Shown here: piece by piece, positions 13,662 through 22,286 of the stretch | Numbering within the stretch: position 1 is the first letter of the stretch | How the letters are laid out: every line of letters begins with the position of its first letter | DNA from: a virus | Virus record (IMG/VR): IMGVR_UViG_3300025759_000705 | Location: 1 to 23,679 of that record | DNA length: 23,679 nt | Strand: one strand, 5' to 3' | Translations under genes and position numbers: made by a program | The notes under the pieces: generated by a model | The model's database searches: none | What the model saw: only the letters and a program-made list of their open reading frames with translations | Told to the model about the DNA's origin: nothing

Positions 13662-16181
13662 ATGGCAAGATATGATACATATACTCGCTTTGATGATAGA
13701 ATGTCAGAGGAGCTTGATAGAGGATTCATTGGATTCAATAATCGTTTACGCCCCGATCAGTTGACTGCTGGTATTTTATTCGATAGCCAAAATGGTAGAA
13801 TGGCTCAAAACGGCGAGTGGCAAACTCGTAAAGGTATTGATAATATCAAAGCTCCTTTGGCTACTAATAGTGCTGCTTTGACTCTACCTTTTTACTTAGT
13901 CGATCCAGATATTACCACTAGCTCCGTTTCTGTTTCTAGTGGAGAACTTATATTAGATTTTTCATCCGCTCACGGATTGGGAACATCGGGAAGTGGTCAA
14001 GTAGAATTAGATACAAGTTCTCTTACGGTAAACCCAGCAACTCCATCGGGGTTGTATACCATAACTGTCGTAGATGCTGATACTATAAAACTTACTGACA
14101 AAACCTACGTCTCAGCTAGTGGTAGTGTTACTGTTACTGATCCACCTTTAGATGATGGTCTAATTAATCAAGTTTACGGTTCTTGTATATTTTCTGACCC
14201 CAATGATGAATCCGAAAGTTACATTATACTAGCCGCTAATACAAAAGCTGTAGCAATTAAAATATCAGATCCATCCACAAGTTATGATTTAGCATATCCT
14301 AGCGGTGAGACTATTTCATCTTCGGTGGATATGATTCAAGCATTTAACAAACTCTTTATATTCCGAAAGGGGGATACACCATTTGAAAAGGATTTAGCGA
14401 GTACTAATATTAATACAAGTCCAACTTTGGACAAAGTTACCAGTGGAGAATACAGTCAGCCCACTCAGATTGTTTGTGCTAGCGGTGAATTCGCTTTGAT
14501 TGAAAACCGAGGAGTTGTGCACCAAAGTGACGGAGTATCTCAAGGAGATATTATTTCAGTAGTAGGGGACAAAACTCTTAGTGGAGATCAATCATCTGGA
14601 CTTACTATAGGAGAAAGGTTTACGGTAGCCAAGGTATTCACTGGAGGAAGTACAACAAGTATTACAGCTGCTACAAAGTTAGCAATTACTGGAGGCGAGT
14701 ACGATGGGTTGTATAAAGTAACTTTAACCGCTGCTGGACACGGGAAAAATGTAGGAGATCCTATTGATGTTGCTGGATTCGGGGATACTAAAATAGATGG
14801 ATCTAGATTTGTTGCGGAAGTGAACGGAAATGATGTTGTCGTATACGTTCCGCAAAACCCCACTTTGACAATAAGCGGAGATGAAACACTAGCTTTAGCT
14901 CACGGATTTGAATTCTATTTGGATTCAAAAAAGACTGACTCTCACACTACAGATGGAGATAGTTTAACAAGTACTCCAGTATTTTCTAGAAAAGTTTCCG
15001 AAGGATTAGGATTCTCTCATATGCCAGCACCGGAGTACGGAGTATATCACCAGAAGAGATTAGCAGTTCCGTACAGATATAATGTCAGTGACGCAGCCGA
15101 CACTTATACAGATCGTAAAATATTTGATGAGATTCTTTTATCTGATATTTTAGATACGGATACATACGACCAAGTATATGGACAGTTTAGATTCAATGCT
15201 GGTAAGTCCGATTTCAACGTAGGTATGTTATCATTTTCTGATGACAAATTAGTTGTATTCAACCGTAATAGTATTCATATAGTAATAGGAAACACGGACT
15301 TGAGTTTGTTTCAATCGCAATTACTTACGGACGAAGTTGGTTTAACTGCCCGAAACTCGGTAGTCCAAGTCGGAAATCAAATTATATTTTTATCAGATAA
15401 TGGTGTTTACGGACTTAGCTTCGTGGACTTGTATAACCTTCGTGGAAATGAAGTACCACTATCTGAAAGTATTCAAAAGACCATAAATACAATTAATAAA
15501 GCACACGTAGATAAAGCTAGTGCTGTTTACTTCGATAACAAGTATTATTTAGCTGTTCCTACTGGAGGATCTACATTTAATAATACTTTATTAATTTATA
15601 ACTTCTTAAATAAAAGTTGGGAGTCTATAGATAATGTAAACAATGTAGATACAGATGGCAATACATTTTCTTCTTTTGAGTTTACTAAATTACTAGTAGC
15701 TGGTAAAGGTTCGGATCGAGGAGTTTATGTAACAAACACAGACGGTGGTATCCATAAACTAGAGGTTTTTTCGGACGGTATTGATAGGGTAATTACCGAC
15801 ATCGGAAGCACTACAAAAAAATCAACTAGAGTTCAAGGTTCAGCCACTACTAGAATGTTTACACTAGGTTCTATAGATCGCAAGAAGTTTAATAACTTTG
15901 AACTTCATTTACAGTCTAGCACGGATAACGCATCTGATGTTTCCATATCTGCTGTATCTGAAAATATAGATTCAGAGCCAGCAATAGACCTAAATAATGC
16001 TAGTGATTACTTAGGTGCTCCAATCTCAGCAGATGAAGATGTGTCAATCAGAGGACGTATTGGCAACAAGAGAGCATACGGATTGCAAGTGATTTTAACA
16101 AGTATTTTGGGTAGACCTAGATTTAGATCTCTCAAAGTAGCTGGAGCAGAAACATTCCGCTCGACAAGTAGTGTACAATAG
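13662..16181 (+). CDS. Tail nozzle / tail tubular protein B-like, 839 aa
   Basis: A long beta-rich protein. The opening, RPDQLTAGILFDSQNGRMAQ followed by NGEWQTRKGI, is typical of phage proteins that form the tail nozzle below the adaptor. Repeated short strands around residues 60-460 include a module (about 320-420) with VTLTAAGHGKNVGDPIDVAG, and the second half resembles a beta-propeller nozzle (LVVFNRNSIHIVIGNTDLSL; IIFLSDNGVYGLSFVDLYN). A C-terminal strand-rich domain ends SLKVAGAETF. Together with portal and adaptor it would form the DNA exit channel of a short tail. It starts directly after the small basic gene cluster. Confidence 0.78.
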   Translation: MARYDTYTRFDDRMSEELDRGFIGFNNRLRPDQLTAGILFDSQNGRMAQNGEWQTRKGIDNIKAPLATNSAALTLPFYLVDPDITTSSVSVSSGELILDFSSAHGLGTSGSGQVELDTSSLTVNPATPSGLYTITVVDADTIKLTDKTYVSASGSVTVTDPPLDDGLINQVYGSCIFSDPNDESESYIILAANTKAVAIKISDPSTSYDLAYPSGETISSSVDMIQAFNKLFIFRKGDTPFEKDLASTNINTSPTLDKVTSGEYSQPTQIVCASGEFALIENRGVVHQSDGVSQGDIISVVGDKTLSGDQSSGLTIGERFTVAKVFTGGSTTSITAATKLAITGGEYDGLYKVTLTAAGHGKNVGDPIDVAGFGDTKIDGSRFVAEVNGNDVVVYVPQNPTLTISGDETLALAHGFEFYLDSKKTDSHTTDGDSLTSTPVFSRKVSEGLGFSHMPAPEYGVYHQKRLAVPYRYNVSDAADTYTDRKIFDEILLSDILDTDTYDQVYGQFRFNAGKSDFNVGMLSFSDDKLVVFNRNSIHIVIGNTDLSLFQSQLLTDEVGLTARNSVVQVGNQIIFLSDNGVYGLSFVDLYNLRGNEVPLSESIQKTINTINKAHVDKASAVYFDNKYYLAVPTGGSTFNNTLLIYNFLNKSWESIDNVNNVDTDGNTFSSFEFTKLLVAGKGSDRGVYVTNTDGGIHKLEVFSDGIDRVITDIGSTTKKSTRVQGSATTRMFTLGSIDRKKFNNFELHLQSSTDNASDVSISAVSENIDSEPAIDLNNASDYLGAPISADEDVSIRGRIGNKRAYGLQVILTSILGRPRFRSLKVAGAETFRSTSSVQ

Positions 16182-16203
16182 TAACAAATAATTTTATAAA
16201 AAT

Positions 16204-16893
16204 ATGTCTATTTTAGTAAAAGGAACTGACTTTGGTGCAACAGAACAAGTAACATCGACCAAGCTAGATAATTTAGTAGATGCAGCTAAGTTTACAAATA
16301 CTTCAGAAGTTGCTGTATCTTATACTGGAAGCACTGGAACTTGTTTACAAGGTGGTGGGCTAGAGGTTACATCCGCTGGTCAATTGCAGATAGAAGACGG
16401 TGAAGTGGACTTAGTTAAGTTCTCTACCGCCTTGAAGGATTCAATACATCCAGTCGGCATTATATTAGAAACAACTGAAGAAAGTACAGCTGCGGCTTTC
16501 CAAACAAAAATTGGATTCGGAACTTGGGAAGCGTACGGAAGTGGTCGAGTTACAGTCGGTCTAGATTCCGGTCAAACAGAGTTTGATACAATCGGGGAAA
16601 CTGGTGGTGCAAATACTGTTACTTTGACAAATGCCCAAATACCCGGACACACTCACACTGGTGCCGCTTATTACAAAATTGATGGAGGTGGTCAAACTGA
16701 CCCAACTGGAGAAACTGAAAGAACTTTTTTCCACGAAGACAGTGGGCATACTACTACTACCGGCAGTGATAGTTCTTACGGAAGAGCTAACCTTTTGACA
16801 AACACTGGGGGTGGCGGAACAGCCCCCGGAGGAGGATCTCACACGAATTTACAACCATATATAGTAGTATACAGATACAGAAGAACAGCTTAA
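16204..16893 (+). CDS. Phage tail collar-type fibre protein, 229 aa
   Basis: The C-terminal two thirds form a phage tail-collar-like domain: FGTWEAYGSGRVTVGLDSG, then FDTIGETGGANTVTLTNAQI followed by PGHTHTGAAY with His residues that could bind metal, a variable His/Gly-rich loop, and the closing HTNLQPYIVVYRYRRTA. This is the layout of short tail fibres and microcystin-dependent-protein-like tips. The N-terminal 75 residues probably attach it to the tail. The variable Gly-rich loop lies just before NLQPYIVVY, where receptor contact is expected. A trimeric fibre is usual for this family. Confidence 0.82.
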   Translation: MSILVKGTDFGATEQVTSTKLDNLVDAAKFTNTSEVAVSYTGSTGTCLQGGGLEVTSAGQLQIEDGEVDLVKFSTALKDSIHPVGIILETTEESTAAAFQTKIGFGTWEAYGSGRVTVGLDSGQTEFDTIGETGGANTVTLTNAQIPGHTHTGAAYYKIDGGGQTDPTGETERTFFHEDSGHTTTTGSDSSYGRANLLTNTGGGGTAPGGGSHTNLQPYIVVYRYRRTA

Positions 16894-16897
16894 TATT

Positions 16898-17878
16898 ATG
16901 GACCCAGCAACACAAGCAATAATAGGAATAGGAAGTAATGTACTAGGAGGACTTTTCGGATCAAGAAGTGCTAAGAAAGCAGCTAAACAAAGAGCACAAT
17001 CTATACAGAGAGCTTTCGATCAGTTCCGTTCACCAGAGGACATTATAGCCGAGCAGTACAGTACTGGATTGTACGGTGCTGAACCTATGGGTGCTATTCT
17101 TGGCAGAGAGAGAGAACTTATCCCTCAGTTCCAAGAACTTGCCGGTATACGAGCACGTGGTATTCGTGACATCCAAGAAGAATCTAAGTTAAGACAGTTA
17201 GGTTTATTGGGAGAAATGGGTGCTGATATAAGAGGTACTCTTGAAGACCCAAGGTTGGCTAGGATTGCTGGATTAGATGTAGCCGAAGCAGAAAGACTAA
17301 CAGCAGAAGCAGCTGGACCACTTGGAGTAGAAGCCGCTAGAACAGCGGAGCAAACTGCACTAGGTCTAGGTCAAAGATTAGGAAGAGGTCTTGATGCTTC
17401 TACATTAGCTAGAGCCGCTCTAGGTAGAGAATCAGCACAGAGAGCACGCAGACAAGAAGCTGCTGGTGCTCGCCAAAGAGCACTAGTGTCAGCTGGACAA
17501 GCTGCGGTAGATCCGTTCCAATTTATGTTCGGTATGCCTTCAATAGAAGAACAACAGTTCTTAGCTGCTGGACTCGGACCACAAGTAACAGATCCGGGTC
17601 AAGCAATCAACATAGGGTCCGCAGAAGACTTACGGAAAGCACAAGCCATTCTAGGGAAAGGAGAAGCATTAGCTCAAGGAACTGCGGCTAGTGGTGCTAT
17701 ACTAGGAAGTACAATTAGCGGATTGGGTTCAATCCTAGGTGGTATGAATTTTGGTGGTGGAACTTCTGCACTAGCAAATGTTCCCGGATCCGTAGGGTAC
17801 GGAACTGTATTAGCACCACCTACGGGAGGTTTTCCAACTGGACTAGATAGAGCTAGAAGTTTATTCTTGGGACCATAA
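16898..17878 (+). CDS. Internal virion / ejection protein, 326 aa, glycine-zipper type
   Basis: The N-terminus (AIIGIGSNVLGGLFGSRSAK) and C-terminal region (AILGSTISGLGSILGGMNFG) are glycine-zipper hydrophobic segments, able to insert in membranes. Between them lies a long Arg/Ala/Glu-rich helical domain (RTAEQTALGLGQRLGRGLDA). The opening resembles T7 gp14-like small internal proteins, which are ejected first and form a pore in the outer membrane. Position after nozzle and fibre genes and before two larger helical proteins matches the usual trio of ejection proteins. Homology to T7 gp14 is by architecture only. Confidence 0.7.
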   Translation: MDPATQAIIGIGSNVLGGLFGSRSAKKAAKQRAQSIQRAFDQFRSPEDIIAEQYSTGLYGAEPMGAILGRERELIPQFQELAGIRARGIRDIQEESKLRQLGLLGEMGADIRGTLEDPRLARIAGLDVAEAERLTAEAAGPLGVEAARTAEQTALGLGQRLGRGLDASTLARAALGRESAQRARRQEAAGARQRALVSAGQAAVDPFQFMFGMPSIEEQQFLAAGLGPQVTDPGQAINIGSAEDLRKAQAILGKGEALAQGTAASGAILGSTISGLGSILGGMNFGGGTSALANVPGSVGYGTVLAPPTGGFPTGLDRARSLFLGP

Positions 17879-17880
17879 TT

Positions 17881-19095
17881 ATGCTTAGAGGATCATCACC
17901 AATACAATTATCTCAGTTAGATATATCTCCAGCGATACGAGCTGGGGCTCTAGAGCAACAAGCTGCTGTGAATATTGGACAAAGTATTCAGCAAGCTGCG
18001 TTGAACTTTGCACAAAAGCAAGAAGAGAAGAAACAAGAGCAACTAGGAATTAGTTCTATTCAAAGCCTTTTGGGTATTGAAGACCAAAACTTAGCTAAAG
18101 CTATTTACAAAGACCCTAGCGTAAGAGCAGCGTACGAAAATCAAGCTGATATACAAAGACAAATTCAGTTAGCTCAAATAGAGGAGTTATCAGAAATAGA
18201 AAAGGCTAGATTGCAAGGACCTCAAGGTAGAATAATTACTAAAGCAGAATATGATGAATTAGTCGCTCAAGGTCAAAGACCAAAAGCAACACCTCAACCC
18301 GATGGAACATATTTGGTGACTGAAATACAACCATTTGCTAAAACCCCAAGCACTCTAGTTCAAATAGGAGACGGAGAACCTGGTATTGAAAGTAAATTAA
18401 TTACAGATACTCTTGATGTTTTCAGAGATAGAAGAGCGGAATCAGTAGAACCAGTTCTTAGTGGTATATCCAACTTACAAAGACTAGAGTCCTTACTGCA
18501 AATCACTGGAGATGAGGGTATTATCACTGGCTTTGGTGCAGACCTAGAGTTAAGTGCTAAATCACTTCTTAAAAGACTTGGATTGGAATTCCCCGATGTA
18601 GCTACTACACAAGAATATTTAAGTAGAACCGGTAGACAAATTGCTACAGTTATTTCTCAGTTCGGTGCTGGTACTGGTATTTCGGATAGAGATATTAAGT
18701 TCGCTACAGCTATCGTTGGTGGAGATCAAACAATGGACAAAGCTGCTTTGAAGCGATTAATTAAAGCTATGAAGACCGGTGGAAAGAATATCATCGAAAG
18801 ATATAACCAAGACTTCAAGAGACAGTTTGATGTAGAAGGAATAGATGAAACTACAAAATCTTTCATTTTGAGAGGCCTTATCCCCGAAGAGCAATATAAA
18901 GGGCTACTTGATTACGAAGTGCCTCAAGTTGATACAATTCCTCAAGCAAACTCTGAGTCTACTCCGTTCCAATCAGACACTGAAGCAGAAGCATTTTTTA
19001 AAGCAAACCCAGATTTAAATAAAGCTGGTACTAAATTTTTCATAAATGTTAATGGAGTTCTTCAACAAGTAGAACTCACTGATTCAGTAAAGTAA
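17881..19095 (+). CDS. Internal virion / ejection protein, 404 aa
   Basis: Second gene of the probable ejection trio; it starts two bases after the first and overlaps the third by one base. The N-terminus is Gln/Ala-rich and helical (VNIGQSIQQAALNFAQKQEE), with QIQLAQIEELSEIEKARLQG later. A central segment ISQFGAGTGISDRDIKFATA followed by IVGGDQTMDKAALKRLIKAM is a pattern met in large internal proteins of marine podoviruses. The C-terminus contains SDTEAEAFFKANPDLNKAGT. No transglycosylase or other catalytic motif is visible. Likely co-ejected with the genome to form the periplasmic part of the conduit; inferred from context. Confidence 0.66.
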   Translation: MLRGSSPIQLSQLDISPAIRAGALEQQAAVNIGQSIQQAALNFAQKQEEKKQEQLGISSIQSLLGIEDQNLAKAIYKDPSVRAAYENQADIQRQIQLAQIEELSEIEKARLQGPQGRIITKAEYDELVAQGQRPKATPQPDGTYLVTEIQPFAKTPSTLVQIGDGEPGIESKLITDTLDVFRDRRAESVEPVLSGISNLQRLESLLQITGDEGIITGFGADLELSAKSLLKRLGLEFPDVATTQEYLSRTGRQIATVISQFGAGTGISDRDIKFATAIVGGDQTMDKAALKRLIKAMKTGGKNIIERYNQDFKRQFDVEGIDETTKSFILRGLIPEEQYKGLLDYEVPQVDTIPQANSESTPFQSDTEAEAFFKANPDLNKAGTKFFINVNGVLQQVELTDSVK

Positions 19096-21881
19096 TGTCA
19101 ATAAGTTACAAAGTCGTAGAAGATCAGCCCCAAGTTACTACACCAACTCCTAGTGTAGAAGATGTGTATTCATCTAGTTTTGAGCCGGTTTCGGCAGCAT
19201 ACCAAATGGTAGTAGACCCAGCACTAGAGTCAGCTGCTGTAGGTGCTGATTTGGTAACTTTAGGATTGAATGAACTCAATAAATTTCTTGGTAATAGTAG
19301 TGCTGTACTAGACTTTGAGTACAGAAAAAGTAACTATGGATTACCTAGCGATATGGTAACTAGGTTCAGATCCGAAATGTCTCAAGCTCTTGGTATAGAA
19401 GAACCCCAAACTAGAGCAGAAATAGGTGCTGAAAAGATTGGAGATTTCTTAAAGTACGCAGCTTATTATGGCGTTTTACAACCACTTTTAAATAGAATAC
19501 CCGTTCTAAAGACAATAAATAAATCCATAATAAAAGAGATTAAAGAAAAGCCATTGCTAGTAGCTGGTACTGAGGCTGCAGCAATCACTGCTGGTACTGA
19601 AGCTGAGTTTAGGGGTGCAGATCCTACGACAACTGCTTTGGCTGAAATAGGTACTTCCTTCTCAATTCCGGCGATATATAACCAGCTTCAAAAAAGAGCA
19701 TTCAGAACTTTAACTGATAAAGAAATAATCAAACAATACGGATTATCAAATTTTCAGAAGGCTTCACAGATGATTCAAGAGATCTTGACTAAAGGTCCAA
19801 AAGAAACTACTGCTCAAGCTAGAGCTAGAGTTTCCGCTCAACTCTCTAAAGAAGCCCCAGAAGGTACTCCAATAACCGTAATTACTGGAGATGAAGGGTT
19901 TACTCCAATCGAGGCTTACTTGATAAAAGAGTTCGGAGAATCGTCTGCAAAAGAAAGAGATAAACTTTATCTAAATACCTTGCAGTCCATTTTTGGTAAC
20001 CGACAAAATGTTAAGACTTCTGCTGATTTCTTGAGGGATATGCAGAAAAGAAATGAATTATCTTTAGATAATTTAATAAATAAAAACGCAGAGCTTGCTG
20101 CTGATGAACTAGATAACTTGAAGCCGGACTCAACCGCAGAAGAGTTAAGTCAGTCATTATTTGATTCGTTGAATAAGAGTTTCCGACAAGGAAAAGAATA
20201 TGAGGACAAACTTTGGGCTAATGTTGATTTAGATCGTTACGCTTATAAAGTTCAAGGTGCTAGAAAGAAGTTCTTGGAACTTTACGAAAATCTAGGTGAT
20301 CCACAGAAGGTTGATATGCCATCTGAAGCTATCAAGTTCTTACAAGAGCCCGGTAAACTAAAAAGTGTAAGAGACGTATATTCTCTTTACAGTAAATTAG
20401 GTGAAGTTGCATCCGCAGCAAGAAATGAAAAAAGTTTCAATACTGCACGATTAGCAACTCAAATAAGAAAGGCTTTACTAGATGATTTAGATAAAATCGA
20501 TGGTGTTGGAACAGCGTTAGACGAAGCTAGACAATACTCTCGTTTGATGAACGAAAAGTTCAACAGAGGTATTGTTGGTGATATACTTAATGTAACCGAA
20601 GAAGGTTTACCTAAAGTAGAGCCAACCCTTGTTAGCAAAAAAGTTAAAGCTGGCGAAGAGGGTAGAATTACGATAGAACAAATATCTAAAGCTATCAAAA
20701 AACCGGGGTATGATGAATTTACACCTATTACACAAGAAGAGTTTGGAACTTTGTCTACATTTATGGATGTTATCCGTGAAAGATTTGTAAGAGAAGCATC
20801 TAACGCAGACGGAGAAATAGATGTTAGAAAAGCGGGAAGATTTATAGAGAAATATTCCCAAATCTTGAATCAACGTCAGTTCCAACCACTTAAATTACAG
20901 TTGGAGTCCGCTACTGATGTTACTGATGCACTTAGATCAGATGTAGCCGACTATAACGATTTGTACAAAACTAGATTTGGAACAAAAGGCCAAGGTGCAT
21001 TTAACAAGTTTATCAATGCAAACTCTTCTAATAGAATGCGTTCTATATTAGAGGGAGGAAACCCAGAGGGTCAGATGGATGAGTTGATTACTTTAGTTCA
21101 AGATGCTTCACCTCAAGATTTCAAAAACTTAGGAATACAGAAGTCCGACGTATTACAAGGTTTTAAGGATTCTGTATATGATTATGTTATCCAACAAGGC
21201 ACAAAGGGCACAGAGGGCGAGTTCTCTACACTTAGAGAATTATTCAGAAACCCCGAAAAGAAAGCTGCGTTACAAAAAGTATTGAGTAAAGCTGAATTAG
21301 ATAATTTAGATCGTTACGTTACACAAATAGAAAAATTCAACAAATACAAAATTAAAGTAAAAGGAGACTTTGAGGAAATTGGAAAACTGTCAATATTTGA
21401 CAACTTGCTTGCTTTGGCTTCGGGTGCTGCACTTGGTAAGGTTCTTCCGGGTTCTTCTTTGATTGCTATTGGATATGGTAAAAGAACTGTTTTAGCTGCT
21501 TTAGCAAACCTCAAGAAGGGGGAGGTTAGGGATATTCTAAGCGATGCTTTCCAAGATCCTAAATTATTTGATGCTTTATTAATGAACCAAAAGACTATTG
21601 AAGCTGGAGGTTTATCTAAGAAAATTAATTACTTAAATAAATACTTGCTATCTAGAGGAATTACCTATGGAGCAGAAACTCCTACCAGAGAAAGAACTGA
21701 AGAGATAATGGAGAAGGATTTAGGTCTAAGCGACAGAAGTAAAGCGATCATAGAATTACTAAATCCATTTTCTGAAACTAGATTACCAAAGAGAGATACT
21801 ATAGAATTACTAAATCCCTTTTCTGAAACTAGATTATCTATGACACCCGGAATAGGTCGATTCTTCAGAGATGGTCAATAA
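19095..21881 (+). CDS. Large internal virion / ejection protein, 928 aa
   Basis: The last and largest plus-strand gene, starting in the stop of its neighbour (TAATG). The product is mostly helical, Lys/Glu/Ala-rich, with moderately hydrophobic segments (KPLLVAGTEAAAITAGTEAE; LLALASGAALGKVLPGSSLI) and long coiled-coil-like tracts. Such size and composition fit the biggest ejection protein of podoviruses (the T7 gp16 position), but no lytic transglycosylase Glu motif was recognised, so a muramidase role is not claimed. The C-terminus holds a duplicated motif IELLNPFSETRL (see repeat at 21750-21836), possibly a docking element for the capsid or portal. The stop overlaps the T-tract of a terminator on the opposite strand. 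Confidence 0.68.
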   Translation: MSISYKVVEDQPQVTTPTPSVEDVYSSSFEPVSAAYQMVVDPALESAAVGADLVTLGLNELNKFLGNSSAVLDFEYRKSNYGLPSDMVTRFRSEMSQALGIEEPQTRAEIGAEKIGDFLKYAAYYGVLQPLLNRIPVLKTINKSIIKEIKEKPLLVAGTEAAAITAGTEAEFRGADPTTTALAEIGTSFSIPAIYNQLQKRAFRTLTDKEIIKQYGLSNFQKASQMIQEILTKGPKETTAQARARVSAQLSKEAPEGTPITVITGDEGFTPIEAYLIKEFGESSAKERDKLYLNTLQSIFGNRQNVKTSADFLRDMQKRNELSLDNLINKNAELAADELDNLKPDSTAEELSQSLFDSLNKSFRQGKEYEDKLWANVDLDRYAYKVQGARKKFLELYENLGDPQKVDMPSEAIKFLQEPGKLKSVRDVYSLYSKLGEVASAARNEKSFNTARLATQIRKALLDDLDKIDGVGTALDEARQYSRLMNEKFNRGIVGDILNVTEEGLPKVEPTLVSKKVKAGEEGRITIEQISKAIKKPGYDEFTPITQEEFGTLSTFMDVIRERFVREASNADGEIDVRKAGRFIEKYSQILNQRQFQPLKLQLESATDVTDALRSDVADYNDLYKTRFGTKGQGAFNKFINANSSNRMRSILEGGNPEGQMDELITLVQDASPQDFKNLGIQKSDVLQGFKDSVYDYVIQQGTKGTEGEFSTLRELFRNPEKKAALQKVLSKAELDNLDRYVTQIEKFNKYKIKVKGDFEEIGKLSIFDNLLALASGAALGKVLPGSSLIAIGYGKRTVLAALANLKKGEVRDILSDAFQDPKLFDALLMNQKTIEAGGLSKKINYLNKYLLSRGITYGAETPTRERTEEIMEKDLGLSDRSKAIIELLNPFSETRLPKRDTIELLNPFSETRLSMTPGIGRFFRDGQ
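21750..21836 (+). repeat. Tandem direct repeat in the 3' end of the 928-aa gene
   Basis: A 36-base unit at 21750-21785 recurs at 21801-21836 with one mismatch, a period of 51 bases or exactly 17 codons. It encodes IELLNPFSETRL twice in frame, separated by PKRDT. The near-identity points to a recent in-frame duplication or conserved function of the repeated peptide. Confidence 0.9.
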
Positions 21882-21917
21882 AAAACCCCCACTGGTAAAC
21901 ACCTAAACCAGTGAGGG
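21881..21917 (-). terminator. Rho-independent terminator of the minus-strand operon (distal hairpin)
   Basis: CACTGGT (21890-21896) pairs with ACCAGTG (21907-21913) over a 10-base loop, and CCC pairs with GGG (21915-21917) beyond a bulged A. Read on the minus strand the stem is followed by TTTTTTATT, so it ends transcripts of the replication-side genes. It lies at the stop codon of the plus-strand 928-aa gene. On the plus strand no T-tract follows, so it is not bidirectional. Confidence 0.82.
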
Positions 21918-21952
21918 AAAAACCTCACTAGAAACTCGCAAAACTAGTGAGG
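21917..21952 (-). terminator. Second tandem terminator hairpin of the minus-strand operon (proximal)
   Basis: CCTCACTAG (21923-21931) and CTAGTGAGG (21944-21952) form a perfect 9-bp stem with a 12-base loop. Read on the minus strand it is followed by TTTTT (21918-21922), then by the next hairpin. Both hairpins share the block GTGAGGGAA on the plus strand (21911-21919 and 21947-21955), suggesting they arose by duplication. Confidence 0.75.
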
Positions 21953-21973
21953 GAATAACAACAACAATACAAG

Positions 21974-22144
21974 CTAAGAATTAATCTCTGTAAGCAAATT
22001 CTTGAGTTCTTTCTTTTGCTCTTGAAGTTCCTTTCGGCGTTCTTCAAGTGCTTCTATTCTGTAAGAGATTTGACGGGATTCCATACGAATCAAATCAATC
22101 CTAGTTTGTATTCTTTCTGTATTATTTTCGCTTATTGTTTTCAT
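21974..22144 (-). CDS. Small coiled-coil protein, 56 aa
   Basis: Last gene of the minus-strand operon; its start lies inside the 54-aa gene (23-base overlap) and it ends 22 bases before the tandem terminator hairpins. The sequence is one long charged amphipathic helix (RIQTRIDLIRMESRQISYRI followed by EALEERRKELQEQKKELKNL) with a heptad-like spacing of Ile/Leu, so a dimeric coiled coil is likely. No function is recognised. The clear compositional bias and its tight fit between overlap and terminator argue that it is a real gene despite its length. Confidence 0.6.
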   Translation of the reverse strand: MKTISENNTERIQTRIDLIRMESRQISYRIEALEERRKELQEQKKELKNLLTEINS

Positions 22145-22286
22145 AAGTAAAGCATATGCTAAGGGTTTTATTCCAAAATCCTAATGAGATCCAAGTTGTG
22201 CGTTCGGACGAATCCTTAAACGTTTCAAAGAATAAGGATGGTATGAGGTAATGTTCCTCGACTGTGAATATTTTAATGTGTTTCAT
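22122..22286 (-). CDS. Hypothetical protein, 54 aa, coupled to the nuclease-like gene
   Basis: The ATG overlaps the nuclease-like stop as ATGA (22283-22286), the classic coupled arrangement. The product (KHIKIFTVEEHYLIPSLFFE; TWISLGFWNKTLSICFTYEN) is a hydrophobic beta-strand-rich short protein with a basic end, probably a single small domain. A longer reading of the same frame upstream, inside the nuclease gene, has no support and was not used. Function unknown; it might modulate the nuclease. Confidence 0.58.
   Translation of the reverse strand: MKHIKIFTVEEHYLIPSLFFETFKDSSERTTWISLGFWNKTLSICFTYENNKRK

Noticed and set aside
19095-21881. Lytic transglycosylase domain in the largest ejection protein
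   Set aside because: I looked for a Glu-Ser / GLMQ-type motif as in T7 gp16 and saw none, so only an internal virion protein is called.
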